This document shows, in pieces, positions 8,905 to 18,708 of a stretch of DNA of 27,114 nucleotides. The stretch covers positions 1 to 27,114 of the forward strand of contig JBBBWG010006069.1 in NCBI GenBank assembly GCA_037176905.1, given 5' to 3'. Each line of letters opens with the position of its first letter. Within the stretch, counting starts at the first letter, position 1. The notes under the pieces are model-generated. The model was given only the letters and a program-made list of their open reading frames with translations, was not told the DNA's origin and did not search any database. Made by a program: the position numbers and the translations under genes. This stretch comes from Azolla pinnata (lineage: Eukaryota > Streptophyta > Polypodiopsida > Salviniales > Salviniaceae).

Positions 8905-11289
8905 CTATCGGGCCGCCGCATAGATGCTGCGCAAGCACGAATACGCGGCGCGGCCTTCTCTGCAGTCGAGCTCCACGATGCGCAGGAACGCGTTCGACCC
9001 GAGCTCCGAGTCGGAGAAGCCGCGGCACGAGCTGAGCACGGCGCTCCACACAGCCGCGTCGGGCTGGAACGGGAGCTGCCGATCGGCCATCGCCCAAGCG
9101 CGATCGAGCTGCCCGGAGCGGCCCAGAAGATCGATCGCGCACGTGCAGTGCTCCGCGGTCGGAACGACGCCGAACGTGTGGACCATGGAATCGAAGCACT
9201 CGAGGCCAAAGCGGAGCGCGCCCGCATGGCTGCACGCGTTGAGCACCGCCAGAAGCGACACCGCGCTCGGCCGACTGGCGTTGTTCATCATGCGCTCGAA
9301 GACCCGCAATGTGCCGCGGAGCTTCCCCTTCTGGGCGAAGCCCGAGAGGAGGATGTCCCAGCCGAACACGGCCGCGCCTCGTCGATCCCAATCGCCTTCC
9401 AGCATCATCGCAAACGCTCGGCTCGCCTCCGCGAGGCAGCCGCACTTCGCGTACATGTCCAGCAGCGCGTTCGCGACCGCGGAGTCGCCGCCGGACGGCA
9501 GCAGAAGCCCGCGCTTCTCGAGGTCGGCGTGGATCGAGCGGCCTCCGCTCGCGGCGCCTGCTCTGGCACAAGCCGAAAGCACGCACGCGTACGTGACGAC
9601 GTCCGGAGACGCTCCTGTTTCCTGCATCCGCGCGAACACGCGCAGCGCGTTCTCCGCGCCGAGATCGCCGCTGTACTCCGCGATCACCGCGTTCCACGCG
9701 TCTGTGCCCGGATTCCGGAGGCGATCGAGGGCCTCGACCGCGCTGCCCGCGTCCCCGAGCCTCGCGTACATGGCGAGCAAGGCCCTGGCAGCATCTGCAG
9801 AATCCGGAAGCTCCTCGCGGAGGAAGCCCGCCGCGGCGACCCTCGCGTGCATTTCCCTGCCCTTGCTTCTGCCGCCGCCGCCGCCGCCGCATGCTCTCAA
9901 CGCGCGCGAAAACGTTACCCGATCCGGAAGCACGCCCTCCGCCTGCATCTGCTCGAAGCAGGCGAGCGCGTCTGCGCGTCTGCCGTTCTCGGCGTAGCCC
10001 GCGAGCACCGATGTCCACACAAGCGCATCGCGCGATCCGAGGCCGTCGACGCAATCCCGCGCCGCCGCGAAGCACCCGCACCTCGTGTACATGCCCACCA
10101 GCGCGCTCCGGACGCCGGGATCTTCGGCGAGGCCGCTCCGATCGGCCTCGCCGCGTATTTCCGCGCCCTTCTCCAGGGCCCCGGCTTTGCCGCAGGCTCT
10201 CAGGATGCAGGTGTAAGCTACGGCATCCGGGGCCACGCCGCGAGCTCGCATCTGCTCCCAACACGCCAGCGCCTCGTCGTCGAGATCGCGCTCGACGTAG
10301 CCCGATATCAACGCCGTCCACGAGCCCGGGCCGCCGCGAACGGGAAGCCTGCCGAACGCCTCCCGCGCTTCCCTCAGCCGCCCGTTTCTCGCGTACATGT
10401 CGACCAACGCGCCGTGGACGATCGCCGAGTCCTTTCCCGGAAGCGGCGCCGCGCTTTCGACGATGCAATGCAGCTCTCTCCCTCCCCGCAGAGCCCCGAT
10501 GTTGCTGCACGCTTTCAAGCAGCTCGCGTAGGTGATGGTATCAGGCATGGTGCCTTCCTGCTTCATCTGCTTGAGAGATTCCGAAGCTTCCTCGTGGCGC
10601 CCGTGCCGCACGTCGGCCGCGATGACGCTGTTCCACACCCCGACGCTCCTCGGCGGCGAGACCGCGCCGAAGACTTGCCGAGACTCCGCGATCGAGCCGC
10701 ATTTCGCATACATGTCGACCAACGCGCTGGCGAGAACCGGATCTCCTCCGGCTAACACCCCCCTCTTCGTAACCTCACCGTGTAGCTCTCGTCCCTTCGC
10801 TCCGTCTCCGGCTCCGCTGCATGCCTTGAGCCCCGATGTGAACGTAATGGCATCGGGAGAAGACGCGCCCTCGAGTATCATCCGATCGAAGCAGCTCATC
10901 GCCCCGAGATCGTCGCCCTCTTTTACGCGGCTCGCTATCGACGCGTTCCATGAGCCTGTATCTCGCAGCCGGAGCTTTGCGAACACTTCCCGTGCTTCCG
11001 CAAACGAGCCGCACTCCGAATACATGTGAATCAATGCACTGCAGAGGACAGGATCCATGTCCAGCAAACCTTTGCCGACGGTTTCGGCATGTATCTCTCG
11101 GCCCCTGTCGATCGACCTGACGCTGCCGCAAACTTTCAGCAGACAAGAGAGCGTGCTCGCGTTCGGAGACACGTGCAGCTGTTGCATATCCTCCAGGCAG
11201 CTTAGTGCTTTCATGTTGTCGCCTTGTTTCGCCAAGGTTGTGACCAGCGCATTCCATGCCGTCACGCTTCGACCGCATTTGCTAGCCAT
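8905..11289 (-). CDS. Pentatricopeptide repeat protein, PLS class with E domain, 794 aa, intronless
   Basis: One uninterrupted frame runs from the ATG at 11289 to TAG at 8905. The open frame continues upstream to a GTG at 11313 but no ATG exists there. Seven blocks start with a Trp anchor (WNALVTTL, WNASIAS, WNSVIAA, WTALISG, WTSVLAG, WNAVIAE, WDILLSG). Each block has the P-L-S order, with L motifs such as 'CLKACSNIGALRGGRELH' and S motifs such as 'ALVDMYAKCGSIAESRQVF'. The end (CAIDLLGRSGQLDRAW.. to AVWSAVLSSCRG..AYSCLRSIYAAAR) is an E domain; no DYW deaminase follows. PPR proteins bind organelle RNA, and PLS-E proteins usually serve as C-to-U editing specificity factors with a DYW partner. 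No clear transit peptide is visible: the protein begins almost inside the first repeat, so an upstream exon may be missing. The gene is very GC-rich except at its 5' end. Confidence 0.9.
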   Translation of the reverse strand: MASKCGRSVTAWNALVTTLAKQGDNMKALSCLEDMQQLHVSPNASTLSCLLKVCGSVRSIDRGREIHAETVGKGLLDMDPVLCSALIHMYSECGSFAEAREVFAKLRLRDTGSWNASIASRVKEGDDLGAMSCFDRMILEGASSPDAITFTSGLKACSGAGDGAKGRELHGEVTKRGVLAGGDPVLASALVDMYAKCGSIAESRQVFGAVSPPRSVGVWNSVIAADVRHGRHEEASESLKQMKQEGTMPDTITYASCLKACSNIGALRGGRELHCIVESAAPLPGKDSAIVHGALVDMYARNGRLREAREAFGRLPVRGGPGSWTALISGYVERDLDDEALACWEQMRARGVAPDAVAYTCILRACGKAGALEKGAEIRGEADRSGLAEDPGVRSALVGMYTRCGCFAAARDCVDGLGSRDALVWTSVLAGYAENGRRADALACFEQMQAEGVLPDRVTFSRALRACGGGGGGRSKGREMHARVAAAGFLREELPDSADAARALLAMYARLGDAGSAVEALDRLRNPGTDAWNAVIAEYSGDLGAENALRVFARMQETGASPDVVTYACVLSACARAGAASGGRSIHADLEKRGLLLPSGGDSAVANALLDMYAKCGCLAEASRAFAMMLEGDWDRRGAAVFGWDILLSGFAQKGKLRGTLRVFERMMNNASRPSAVSLLAVLNACSHAGALRFGLECFDSMVHTFGVVPTAEHCTCAIDLLGRSGQLDRAWAMADRQLPFQPDAAVWSAVLSSCRGFSDSELGSNAFLRIVELDCREGRAAYSCLRSIYAAAR

Positions 11290-12194
11290 GCCAGATCCAC
11301 GGAGCTCACTCACATTTGCTAGAAGACATTTGCTGCATTGGGAAAGGGCATTTTACTCATCGACCGCATGGCATCGAAGCATGAATGGAAGAAGCGACTC
11401 GATGACACGATGCTTCGACAGATGCATTCATTGAGCAGCTCCCAGAGACGGTGATAGAATTCTGAGGAAATTGAAACATGTTGCATCTTCTCGAAACCCA
11501 TTCTTGTGCTCCGTCCCAAGGTTTCTTTTTCATGCTTGTCGAGGGCATGGATCGATGTCGTTGGATAAAGCAACAGTCTCTCCATTTGTAAGCATCAATC
11601 TTCTTCTTAGAAGTTGCTACTTCAGAGATGTGCACAGCAGATGCACTGCTAAGAACCCATATCTTCAGGGAATAATGGCATCATCTCTTCTTGCACAAAT
11701 TTAGACCGCTAGCAACCCCTTACCTTCATGAGGAATTCATCCAAAAGAGAGAGTCAATATATCAACTTTCCATGTTCACAGTAATGCCAGTTTTACAAGA
11801 GATACCAAACAGAGTCAGTTACTCACAGAAGTTCAGAATGTCAAGTTTCATCCACTAGCTCCAACATCTCTGCAGTTAAACCCAATGCTCCATCGATATA
11901 TGCCTTGTGGTTATTGTGTTTCGGTCGGGGAACTTTGGTCCCTGTAATTAGACGTAGAGCACGTATTCAGAAACGCATTGCACACGACATCGGATCGCTT
12001 CCCCTATGAAATTCGTGAATTTACGGAAAGCTCTTAAGCAGCCACATTTGATTGACATAAACACTTTGCGAGTCGAAACAAGATGCAAACATACATGATA
12101 GCAGATGCCAAAAGACTATGCATTTTCAATGTCACTGTATTATATGCAGTCTACAAGGGGAGAACAGGCTTGGCACCAAACAGCACTGGCCCAC
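11290..12194. other. Upstream region of the head-to-head PPR genes, left part
   Basis: No gene is recognised. Minus-strand open frames of 88 and 92 codons at 11319-11635 end just before the PPR gene and resemble nothing known to me; they could hold a leader or upstream exon. The CAAATG element occurs twice on the minus strand near 11311-11333, with AG acceptor-like dinucleotides (TGCAG, TTCTAG) just before each. Confidence 0.45.
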
Positions 12195-13060
12195 AGCCAT
12201 GATGGCATTCATCCAGTTTTGATGGCATTCATTCATAGCTGCTTCCCTTTGGTCAAAAGCAAGATATAGAGGCCCCATTTGATGTCATTACATTCATCCC
12301 AAACAGTGCTAGACCACATTTGAGGGAGAATTTCATCCACATTGGACTGCATCTGATGGGCATTTCACCACCGTTAGACCACATTCGATGAGCATTTCAT
12401 TTCTGCAAGAAAATGTAGACCGCATCTGACGAGACATTTCATTCAAGCCAAGCAGCATAGATCACATTTGACGGGGCATTTCATTAGCATAAACCACATT
12501 TGATGAAAGCATTTCACTCATGCTAAACCAGATTCAATGAGCTTTGCATAGACCATATTCGATCAGCATTCGACTTGCACCGACCACATCTGATGGGCAT
12601 TTCACCCGCGATCGATCACATTTGATGGGCATTTCATTTCTGCAGGAAAATGCAGACCACATTTGATGGGCATTTCATTTCTGCAAGAAAATGCAGACCA
12701 CATTTGATGGGCATTTCATTTCTGCAAGAAAATGTAGACCACATTTGATGGGCATTTCATTTCTGCAAGAAAATGCAGACCACATCTGACGGATCAGCAT
12801 AGACCACATCTGACGGGGGCATTTCGTTAGCATAAACCAAGTTTGACGAGGCATTTCACTCATGCCAAACCAGATTCGATGAGCATTTCACTCGTGCCAA
12901 GCAGCATAAGACCCATATTCGATCAGCATTCGACTCGCAAATCGACCACATTCTGGCGGTGCAGTCCATTCATGCCAAGCAGCAGAAACCACATCTGATG
13001 CGCATTTCGCTGATGCCAAAGCAGCACATCACAGTCGATTGGGCACTTCATGGATATATC
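12195..13060. repeat. Degenerate minisatellite, 41-bp core unit, between the divergent PPR genes
   Basis: Variants of GATGGGCATTTCA preceded by GACCACATTT recur more than a dozen times. In the centre, units beginning GACCACATTTGATGGGC start at 12655, 12696, 12737 and 12778, a strict 41-bp period that includes TTTCTGCAAGAAAATG. On both sides the units are diverged and of unequal length, as expected for a young homogenised core inside an older array. The open frame across it on the minus strand is only a by-product of the repeat. Confidence 0.88.
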
Positions 13061-13410
13061 AAACAGCATACCACCACTGTAGATGGGGATTCAGATGAGT
13101 CATATACAGGTATTTGTACCAGATAATGGTAGGTGCGAATATCTAGATTCCTCGGCAGACGCGTGGCCTAAATTTGGGTGAGAAACCAGCTGAGGAATCG
13201 GTTGATGGGATCGAGAAAGAAGCTCAGGGCTCTCTGAGGATTCAATTCAACTCTTCAGATTCCCTCCCAGCATCTGCTCGCTTCATCATCTGGAAAAGCT
13301 CTCTGAAAGGGCACAGCTCTAAATATGAAAAAGAGTAAATGGCGCAAAGACAGAGAGAAAGAGAGCTCTAAGAAAGAGAATCCTAATCGCCCACAGGTAG
13401 AATCCAAGCG

Positions 13411-13464
13411 ATGCACCTCCAGAAATTGTTTTGTGGGTTGCTCGCTGCTCGATTCGGGCCGTGA
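13411..13464 (+). other. Upstream ORF (17 codons) directly before the second PPR start
   Basis: An ATG at 13411 opens a frame coding MHLQKLFCGLLAARFGP and stops at TGA (13462-13464), two bases before the PPR ATG at 13467. It is in a different frame from the PPR gene. If the transcript begins upstream of 13411, ribosomes would meet this start first. The peptide looks like the beginning of an organelle transit peptide, so a frame error or alternative transcript start are other readings. Confidence 0.5.
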
Positions 13465-13466
13465 TC

Positions 13467-16400
13467 ATGCAGAGGAACCATGGAATGGATTCCTCGTTCC
13501 TCAGAGATCGCAAGACCTTGTCTCAGAGCATAGACGCTCTCGAATCCACAACACCGACACCTAATGCCCATGTCTTCGCCCGTCTCCTCGATTCCTGTTC
13601 CAAGCTCCAAGACATTGCTTCTGCCCGAAAGCTTCACTCTTTCATCGTCAGGAATGGCATCCTTCGTCTCCGGCCTCAGGTATGCGACCATCTCATTCGC
13701 ATGTTCTCCTCCTTTGGCCTGTTGCCAGAAGCGATTCGGGTGTTTGATGAAGTACTTCACCCCTCTGTCTACACATGGAATGCTTTCATCTCAGCCCATG
13801 CTAATCTTGGGCATGATAGAAAGGCGCTTCTTCTGTACGAGGAAATGCAGGAAAGGGGATTCCTTCCGGATAAATTCACATATCTATGCGCTCTAAAATC
13901 ATGCGCAAAGCTTCGTCATTGCTGCCTGGGGGAAAGTATTCATGCGTTGGTCGTTAAAAACGGACTTGATTCAGATGTCGCACTCATGAACACTGTGATT
14001 GATTTCAATGCTAAATGTGGTAAGCTGGATGAGGCAAACCACATCTTTTGGCATATGACAAGCAGAAGCATGGTTTCTTGGAGTGCATTGATTTCCGGGC
14101 ATGTATCACACGACGAGAGTTTTTATGCCCTGGAGCTTTTTGCGATGATGATGCAAACATATGAAGAAGATCGACCTCACGAAATGCTGTTTGCAAGCGT
14201 GGTGAAAGCTTGCGGTGCTGAAGGAGCATTAGTAGAAGGATGGTGGGTGCATGATAAAATAATGAGAAGTGGGTTCGACTCCAATGTGTTTATAGGAAGC
14301 AGCCTTGTTGACATGTATGCTAAGTGCGGAGACATGGTTGTCGCTCAAAGAATGTTCGATCGATTGCCGCATCGAGATATAGTAGCTTGGTCAGCTATCT
14401 TATCAGGTTACACTACCTCTGATATGGGTGTTATGGCTTTGGAAACCTATGTTCAATTGCTGAAGGAAGACATAGTTCCAGACAAATACATATTTTCTTC
14501 CGTTGTGAAGGCATGCAGTAGTCTCAAAGAAATAAAAAATGGCATGTGGATACATGATCAAATTGTCAGAAGGGGGTTTGAGCAAGATGTCGTGATTGGG
14601 AGTGCACTTCTCACCTTTTATGGGGCATGCCTTTATATGGAAGCAGCTTGTAATGTGTTTTATCGGCTACCTATGCGTAATATTCTATCGTGGGGAGGGT
14701 TGATAACAGGTTTGGCTCAACAAGGGCATAATCATTTCGCTTTGTATATATTTGAGAAAATGCAAGAGGAGGGTATCATGCCTGACAAGGTAATCATGAT
14801 ATGCATGTTACAAGTATGCAGAAACCTTGGTTCTATGGTGACTGGTTTTTCAATACACCACCGAGTAGTCAGTCATAGCCTTGATCTCGATAGGGTTGTT
14901 ATAAAGGACATTATCAACATGTATTTAGAATGTGGAAATGTGGAAGATGCGAGGAAGTTCTATAGTAGGTTGCCAAATCGAGATGTAGAAACATGGACTT
15001 CCATTATTCAAGGATACTGTAAAATAGACCAATGCTCTGCTGCAATGGATCTCTTTGATTCTTTGCAGCAAGATGATCTTCTAATTGTAGACAGGATTTT
15101 GTTTATGTGCCTTTTGAAAGCATGCAGCAAGTTGGGAGCCATTGATAAGGGTAGACAGTTACACGATCGAATCATTGGAATTGGGATAGACACTGATTTG
15201 GCAATAGGAAGCATCCTTGTGGGAATGTATAGCGAGTGTGGAAAGCTCGATGAAGCATGGGAAGTGTTCAAGAATATGGCTTCTCCAGATGCAATAGCAT
15301 GGGGTGCGATGTTGGCTGGGTATGTAAGGCACGGAGAGGAACATTTAGCTCTAGGACTTTATGGAAAATTAGTGCTTTCTGATGTAAAACCAGATGAGCC
15401 CATATTCTCGTGCATGTTAAAAGCATGTGGTCAAATCCAAGCTGTGGAGGAAGGGCACGTATTGTACGATCAAATTATCAGAACCGGACTAACGTGTGAT
15501 AATGTCCTCGAGAACACCATCATGGACATGTATGCTAAATGTGAATGTCTCGAAGAGGCCCATAGACTTTTCGACCGGAAACTTATCCACGACGTCGTAT
15601 CATGGGCCACAATTATCATGGCTTATGTACAGACAGGTCGAGGTTTTCATGGTCTGGAGCTATTCGAAAGGATGAAACAAACAGATATAGAGCCAGATTC
15701 TGTTGTCCATTCTTGCATTTTGAAGGCATGCGGAAGCGTAAATGATCTTGAGAATGGGATGCTATTACATTACGAGGTTCTTGTGTGCGGATGGGAGCCA
15801 AACCAGCTAGTCGGATCTGCCCTTATTTGCATGTATGCAAAATGTAGCAAATTTGAAGATGCCCAAAGAGTCTTCGATAAACTAGAGGCCCCGGATGAAG
15901 TCGCGTGGGGCGTGATGATTGCGGCATGTGCAAAGCATGGGCACGAAGATTGTGCTCTCGCACTTTACGAATCGATGAGACAAAACCGCATTTTAGCGAC
16001 GGAGTCTACGCTCTTGTGGGTTCTGAAAGCATGCGGGGATAAAGGCGTGGTCAAACAGGGTCGGATGCTGCATTGCCGCATTGTCGAACGCGGACTAGAC
16101 TCGGACATGTGCATCGTCAATTCTATTCTCGACATGTATGCGAAATGCGGGAGCACAGAGGAGGCGTTCCATTTGTTCGATCGGATGCTCTCGCGAGATG
16201 CGATGAGCTGGGGCATCGTGATTTCGGCAGCTCTGCTGAGCGATAACCGCAGAGAAGCATTTGAAGTTCTGGTGGATCAGAAACAACTCGAGGGCTTCGA
16301 CGCCGACGATTCGATCTTGACCAGCGTTCTTGGCGCATGCCGGCAAGTGGGCCTGATAAAAGAGGGTGTGACCTGTTTCAACTCCATGCACAATACAGCT

Positions 16401-17039
16401 CCGATGGCGGAGCAATACGGATGCCTTGCAGATCTTCTCGGACGCGTCGGCTGCTTGGAAATGGCTGCAGATGTCATTCAAACGATGCCAGTTCGAGAGG
16501 ATGCTCTCATGTGGACAGCATTGCTGAACAGCTGCAAAATGCATGGCAACAAAGATCTCGCCGATCTTTGTCTTCGGCATGTCCTTCGACTGGATCCCGA
16601 TGACACTTCGGGATATGCCCTCATCGCGAGCATGTATTCCGAGTCGGGGAATTCGAAGAATGATTCGGCGTGGAAGGAGAAGCTCTCCTTGGAGACGAGA
16701 AGCTGCTTCTCGCGACGTGATAGGACATCGCACGGTCATCGTGATCAGTGTGAGAAACTCGGGGCACGAGATTCTGTGCCGATTCAGCCGAGGACCTGCG
16801 TTGAGATCGGTAGCTGTAGAGATAGCATCACAGCTCATTGTGATGAAGATCCATCTCTCCAACATTGTGAAACTGCCAGCATTTGGTCAATGAAGAACCA
16901 GGAAATGTGTTTTCATAATTCATGGAGCTTTCAAGATTGTTTCCTCTGCTTGCATTGTGCTTTCCTTTCATCTGTGAAAGAACTGAACACAAAAACCACA
17001 CAGTCAATTTTTGGAATGGGCCTAGCTGTAGATTTTTAG
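13467..17039 (+). CDS. Large PLS-class pentatricopeptide repeat protein, 1190 aa, intronless
   Basis: A single frame runs from the first in-frame ATG (13467) to TAG at 17037-17039. After an N-terminal leader and a partial block (to about residue 100), nine blocks follow with Trp anchors at residues 104, 205, 308, 409, 510, 612, 713, 814 and 915, a period of about 101 residues equal to one P-L-S triplet. Typical pieces are 'CMLKACGQIQAVEEGHVLY' and 'NSILDMYAKCGSTEEAFHLF'. An E domain follows: 'DLLGRVGCLEMAADVI', 'DALMWTALLNSCKMHGNKDL' and 'YALIASMYSESG' (about 1012-1062). The last 128 residues fit no PPR motif or intact DYW domain; they are Cys/Ser-rich and may be an eroded DYW region. The likely role is organelle RNA editing or processing. 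It lies head-to-head with the PPR gene at 8905-11289 and differs from it in base composition, being AT-richer until about 15.9 kb. Confidence 0.92.
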   Translation: MQRNHGMDSSFLRDRKTLSQSIDALESTTPTPNAHVFARLLDSCSKLQDIASARKLHSFIVRNGILRLRPQVCDHLIRMFSSFGLLPEAIRVFDEVLHPSVYTWNAFISAHANLGHDRKALLLYEEMQERGFLPDKFTYLCALKSCAKLRHCCLGESIHALVVKNGLDSDVALMNTVIDFNAKCGKLDEANHIFWHMTSRSMVSWSALISGHVSHDESFYALELFAMMMQTYEEDRPHEMLFASVVKACGAEGALVEGWWVHDKIMRSGFDSNVFIGSSLVDMYAKCGDMVVAQRMFDRLPHRDIVAWSAILSGYTTSDMGVMALETYVQLLKEDIVPDKYIFSSVVKACSSLKEIKNGMWIHDQIVRRGFEQDVVIGSALLTFYGACLYMEAACNVFYRLPMRNILSWGGLITGLAQQGHNHFALYIFEKMQEEGIMPDKVIMICMLQVCRNLGSMVTGFSIHHRVVSHSLDLDRVVIKDIINMYLECGNVEDARKFYSRLPNRDVETWTSIIQGYCKIDQCSAAMDLFDSLQQDDLLIVDRILFMCLLKACSKLGAIDKGRQLHDRIIGIGIDTDLAIGSILVGMYSECGKLDEAWEVFKNMASPDAIAWGAMLAGYVRHGEEHLALGLYGKLVLSDVKPDEPIFSCMLKACGQIQAVEEGHVLYDQIIRTGLTCDNVLENTIMDMYAKCECLEEAHRLFDRKLIHDVVSWATIIMAYVQTGRGFHGLELFERMKQTDIEPDSVVHSCILKACGSVNDLENGMLLHYEVLVCGWEPNQLVGSALICMYAKCSKFEDAQRVFDKLEAPDEVAWGVMIAACAKHGHEDCALALYESMRQNRILATESTLLWVLKACGDKGVVKQGRMLHCRIVERGLDSDMCIVNSILDMYAKCGSTEEAFHLFDRMLSRDAMSWGIVISAALLSDNRREAFEVLVDQKQLEGFDADDSILTSVLGACRQVGLIKEGVTCFNSMHNTAPMAEQYGCLADLLGRVGCLEMAADVIQTMPVREDALMWTALLNSCKMHGNKDLADLCLRHVLRLDPDDTSGYALIASMYSESGNSKNDSAWKEKLSLETRSCFSRRDRTSHGHRDQCEKLGARDSVPIQPRTCVEIGSCRDSITAHCDEDPSLQHCETASIWSMKNQEMCFHNSWSFQDCFLCLHCAFLSSVKELNTKTTQSIFGMGLAVDF

Positions 17040-18269
17040 GTTTTTAGATGAGGCAAGAACTCTACATGCACTTCATGAAGCAATGACACAAGGGCACCTC
17101 ATATATCTCCAAGATTCCACAAGCTTTTCAGGGTTTGCCACTGCATGAAGCAACAAGGAGACAAAGGGGAGAAACCCTAAACCACCCATCAATGTTTCAA
17201 CAAGCTTTCCACCATGTCCTTGGGATTCTTCCAAAAATGCACTGTGTATGATGTATACATGCATGCATGCATACATGTGATCACAATATATGATTTTGGG
17301 ATGAAATCTGGCAAAAGCTGGACATGTATGATGCATGTACATCATGCATACATGCGATCAGAGTACATGATTTTGGATGAAAATTCGGCAAAAAGCCGGA
17401 CATGCAAAGAAGAAACCTATAGCCGAGCAATTAACAGAAACCCTGACCTGAAGCTAGTCAGACCTGGTATTCTGTGATAGATTATACGCATTTCTTAGGG
17501 TATATCCACATATGACTGACTATATATACCCCACGGAAAACGCGAGCTTGGGGGCTATCACGGGATGCAAGCGTTTTCAATGGACCGCCCAAACCGCTTC
17601 TTCTGCCGAGACAAGCGACAGATAGATAGACGGAGAATGCAACGAATGTCGCGAGTTCTGCACGAGACTGACACGTTAACCGACGATTTATATATGTACG
17701 TATGCGTGTAGAATGGTTACGAAGCATCGGAAGGAAAGACAGACGATGCATGTATCTTGACCACGATCGCATGCAGATACCATCGACGGGGAAGGGCGGT
17801 GGGGGCATCATCAGCTTTTCAGAAGATACTCCCCGTGTCTGCTCGAGCTCTGATTGGGATTTCGATCTGGTGCTTCTCGCGCCGACTTTCCAATCCCTTC
17901 TGAGGCGATGCACGACCCCAGAAAGAGAATCGAGCTCCGAGGAGCCACCAGAAACGCTTGCCTTTTTTTAGGGCGCCGACAATTAGAATATCATATTCGC
18001 CTGATTTACGGATTAAACGTCTTTGGCTTCGAATGTTCCGGTTTGTGTCTCGATTCTACATCCCGTGGTCAACGAACAACGGGAACGCCAATCATTTGGT
18101 AGTGAAAAATTCAATATTTCCACAATGTTAGCGATGCAGAGGCCAGGAAAAGGTCATGCTTTAGATCTTGGCAATGGGTTTCGATCTTTCAGGCATCTGA
18201 CAAAAAATGATGTTTTGGCACACGACTTGCATAAAGCCCTGAGAAAGACAGGCAAACGAACGGATGGAC
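17040..18269. other. Intergenic region without recognised gene
   Basis: Follows the PPR stop. It holds a telobox-like AAACCCTAAA at 17172-17181, an imperfect tandem duplication (listed separately) and a TATATATA-type stretch near 17520. A 143-codon minus-strand frame at 17482-17913 and a plus-strand frame at 17854-18102 have no recognisable domains and I do not call them genes. Confidence 0.5.
17266..17407. repeat. Imperfect 77-bp tandem duplication
   Basis: CATGCATACATG-(C/T)GATCA.. followed by ATGATTTTGG..GATGAAA and GGCAAAA.GC.GGACATG occurs at 17266 and again at 17343. Two copies are visible with scattered substitutions and short indels. The start is rich in alternating purine-pyrimidine (GCATGCATGCATACATG). 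Confidence 0.8.
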
Positions 18270-18708
18270 AAATCGATTTCTAGGATTTTGAAGGGAAAGC
18301 TCAATTTGAAGGGAGGTTCTTGATATAGAAGAAGAAGAATGAATGAATGAATGAATCGTTAGGTAACGGTCCCATAGATTGTTTCTAGAATCCTAAAGCG
18401 CAAAGCCCGATTTGAGGCTCGAAGTTCCCGATATAGAAGAAGAACGAATCCGTAGCCTGCAAAACAAGCCAACAGATTGTTTCCGGAGGTTCGTGAAGCG
18501 CAAAGCGCGATTCGAGCTGAATTTCTCGCTACAAACAGAAGAAGAACGAATCTTCGACTTGATTGTTTCTAGAATCTTGAAGCACAAAGCTTGATTCGAG
18601 CTCCGATACAACAGAAGCAACAACAGAAGAACGAACGAATCCTCGGCTTGTTAAACAGGCCGGCAGATTGTTTTCGGGAGCGATTTGGGCTGAAGTTCTC
18701 AATACAGA
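18270..18708. repeat. Older, longer units of the 64-bp minisatellite family
   Basis: At least three diverged units share GATTGTTTCTAGAATCCT or close variants, then AAGCGCAAAGC, GATTCGAGCT and a GATA(CA/TAG)AAGAAGAACGAATC segment. They carry an extra GGCTTGTTAAACAGGCC..AGATTGTTT block that the homogenised 64-bp units lack. Spacing is irregular (roughly 100-130 bp). A GAATGAATGAATGAATGAAT run sits at about 18338-18357. Confidence 0.7.

Noticed and set aside
8452..8923. Cluster of overlapping frames upstream of the left PPR stop codon (possible gene or transposon piece)
   Set aside because: I could not match any frame to reverse transcriptase, transposase or another family, and several frames are open at once, which suggests low stop density rather than coding.
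8873..10755. Long open frames of 545 (minus) and 535 (plus) codons overlapping the left PPR gene
   Set aside because: They are Arg/Ala-rich frames typical of the other frames of GC-rich DNA. The 794-aa PPR frame explains the region completely.
12675..12863. Cys/Met-rich 62-codon minus-strand frame
   Set aside because: It is the translation of the 41-bp minisatellite units, without independent support.
13431..13466. Extending the large PPR protein upstream to a TTG at 13431
   Set aside because: Nuclear plant genes rarely use TTG. The first in-frame ATG is 13467, so the 12 extra codons are not included.
17482..17913. 143-codon minus-strand frame
   Set aside because: No recognisable domain or signal, no repeat of plant coding style, and stop codons soon appear on both sides; better treated as chance.
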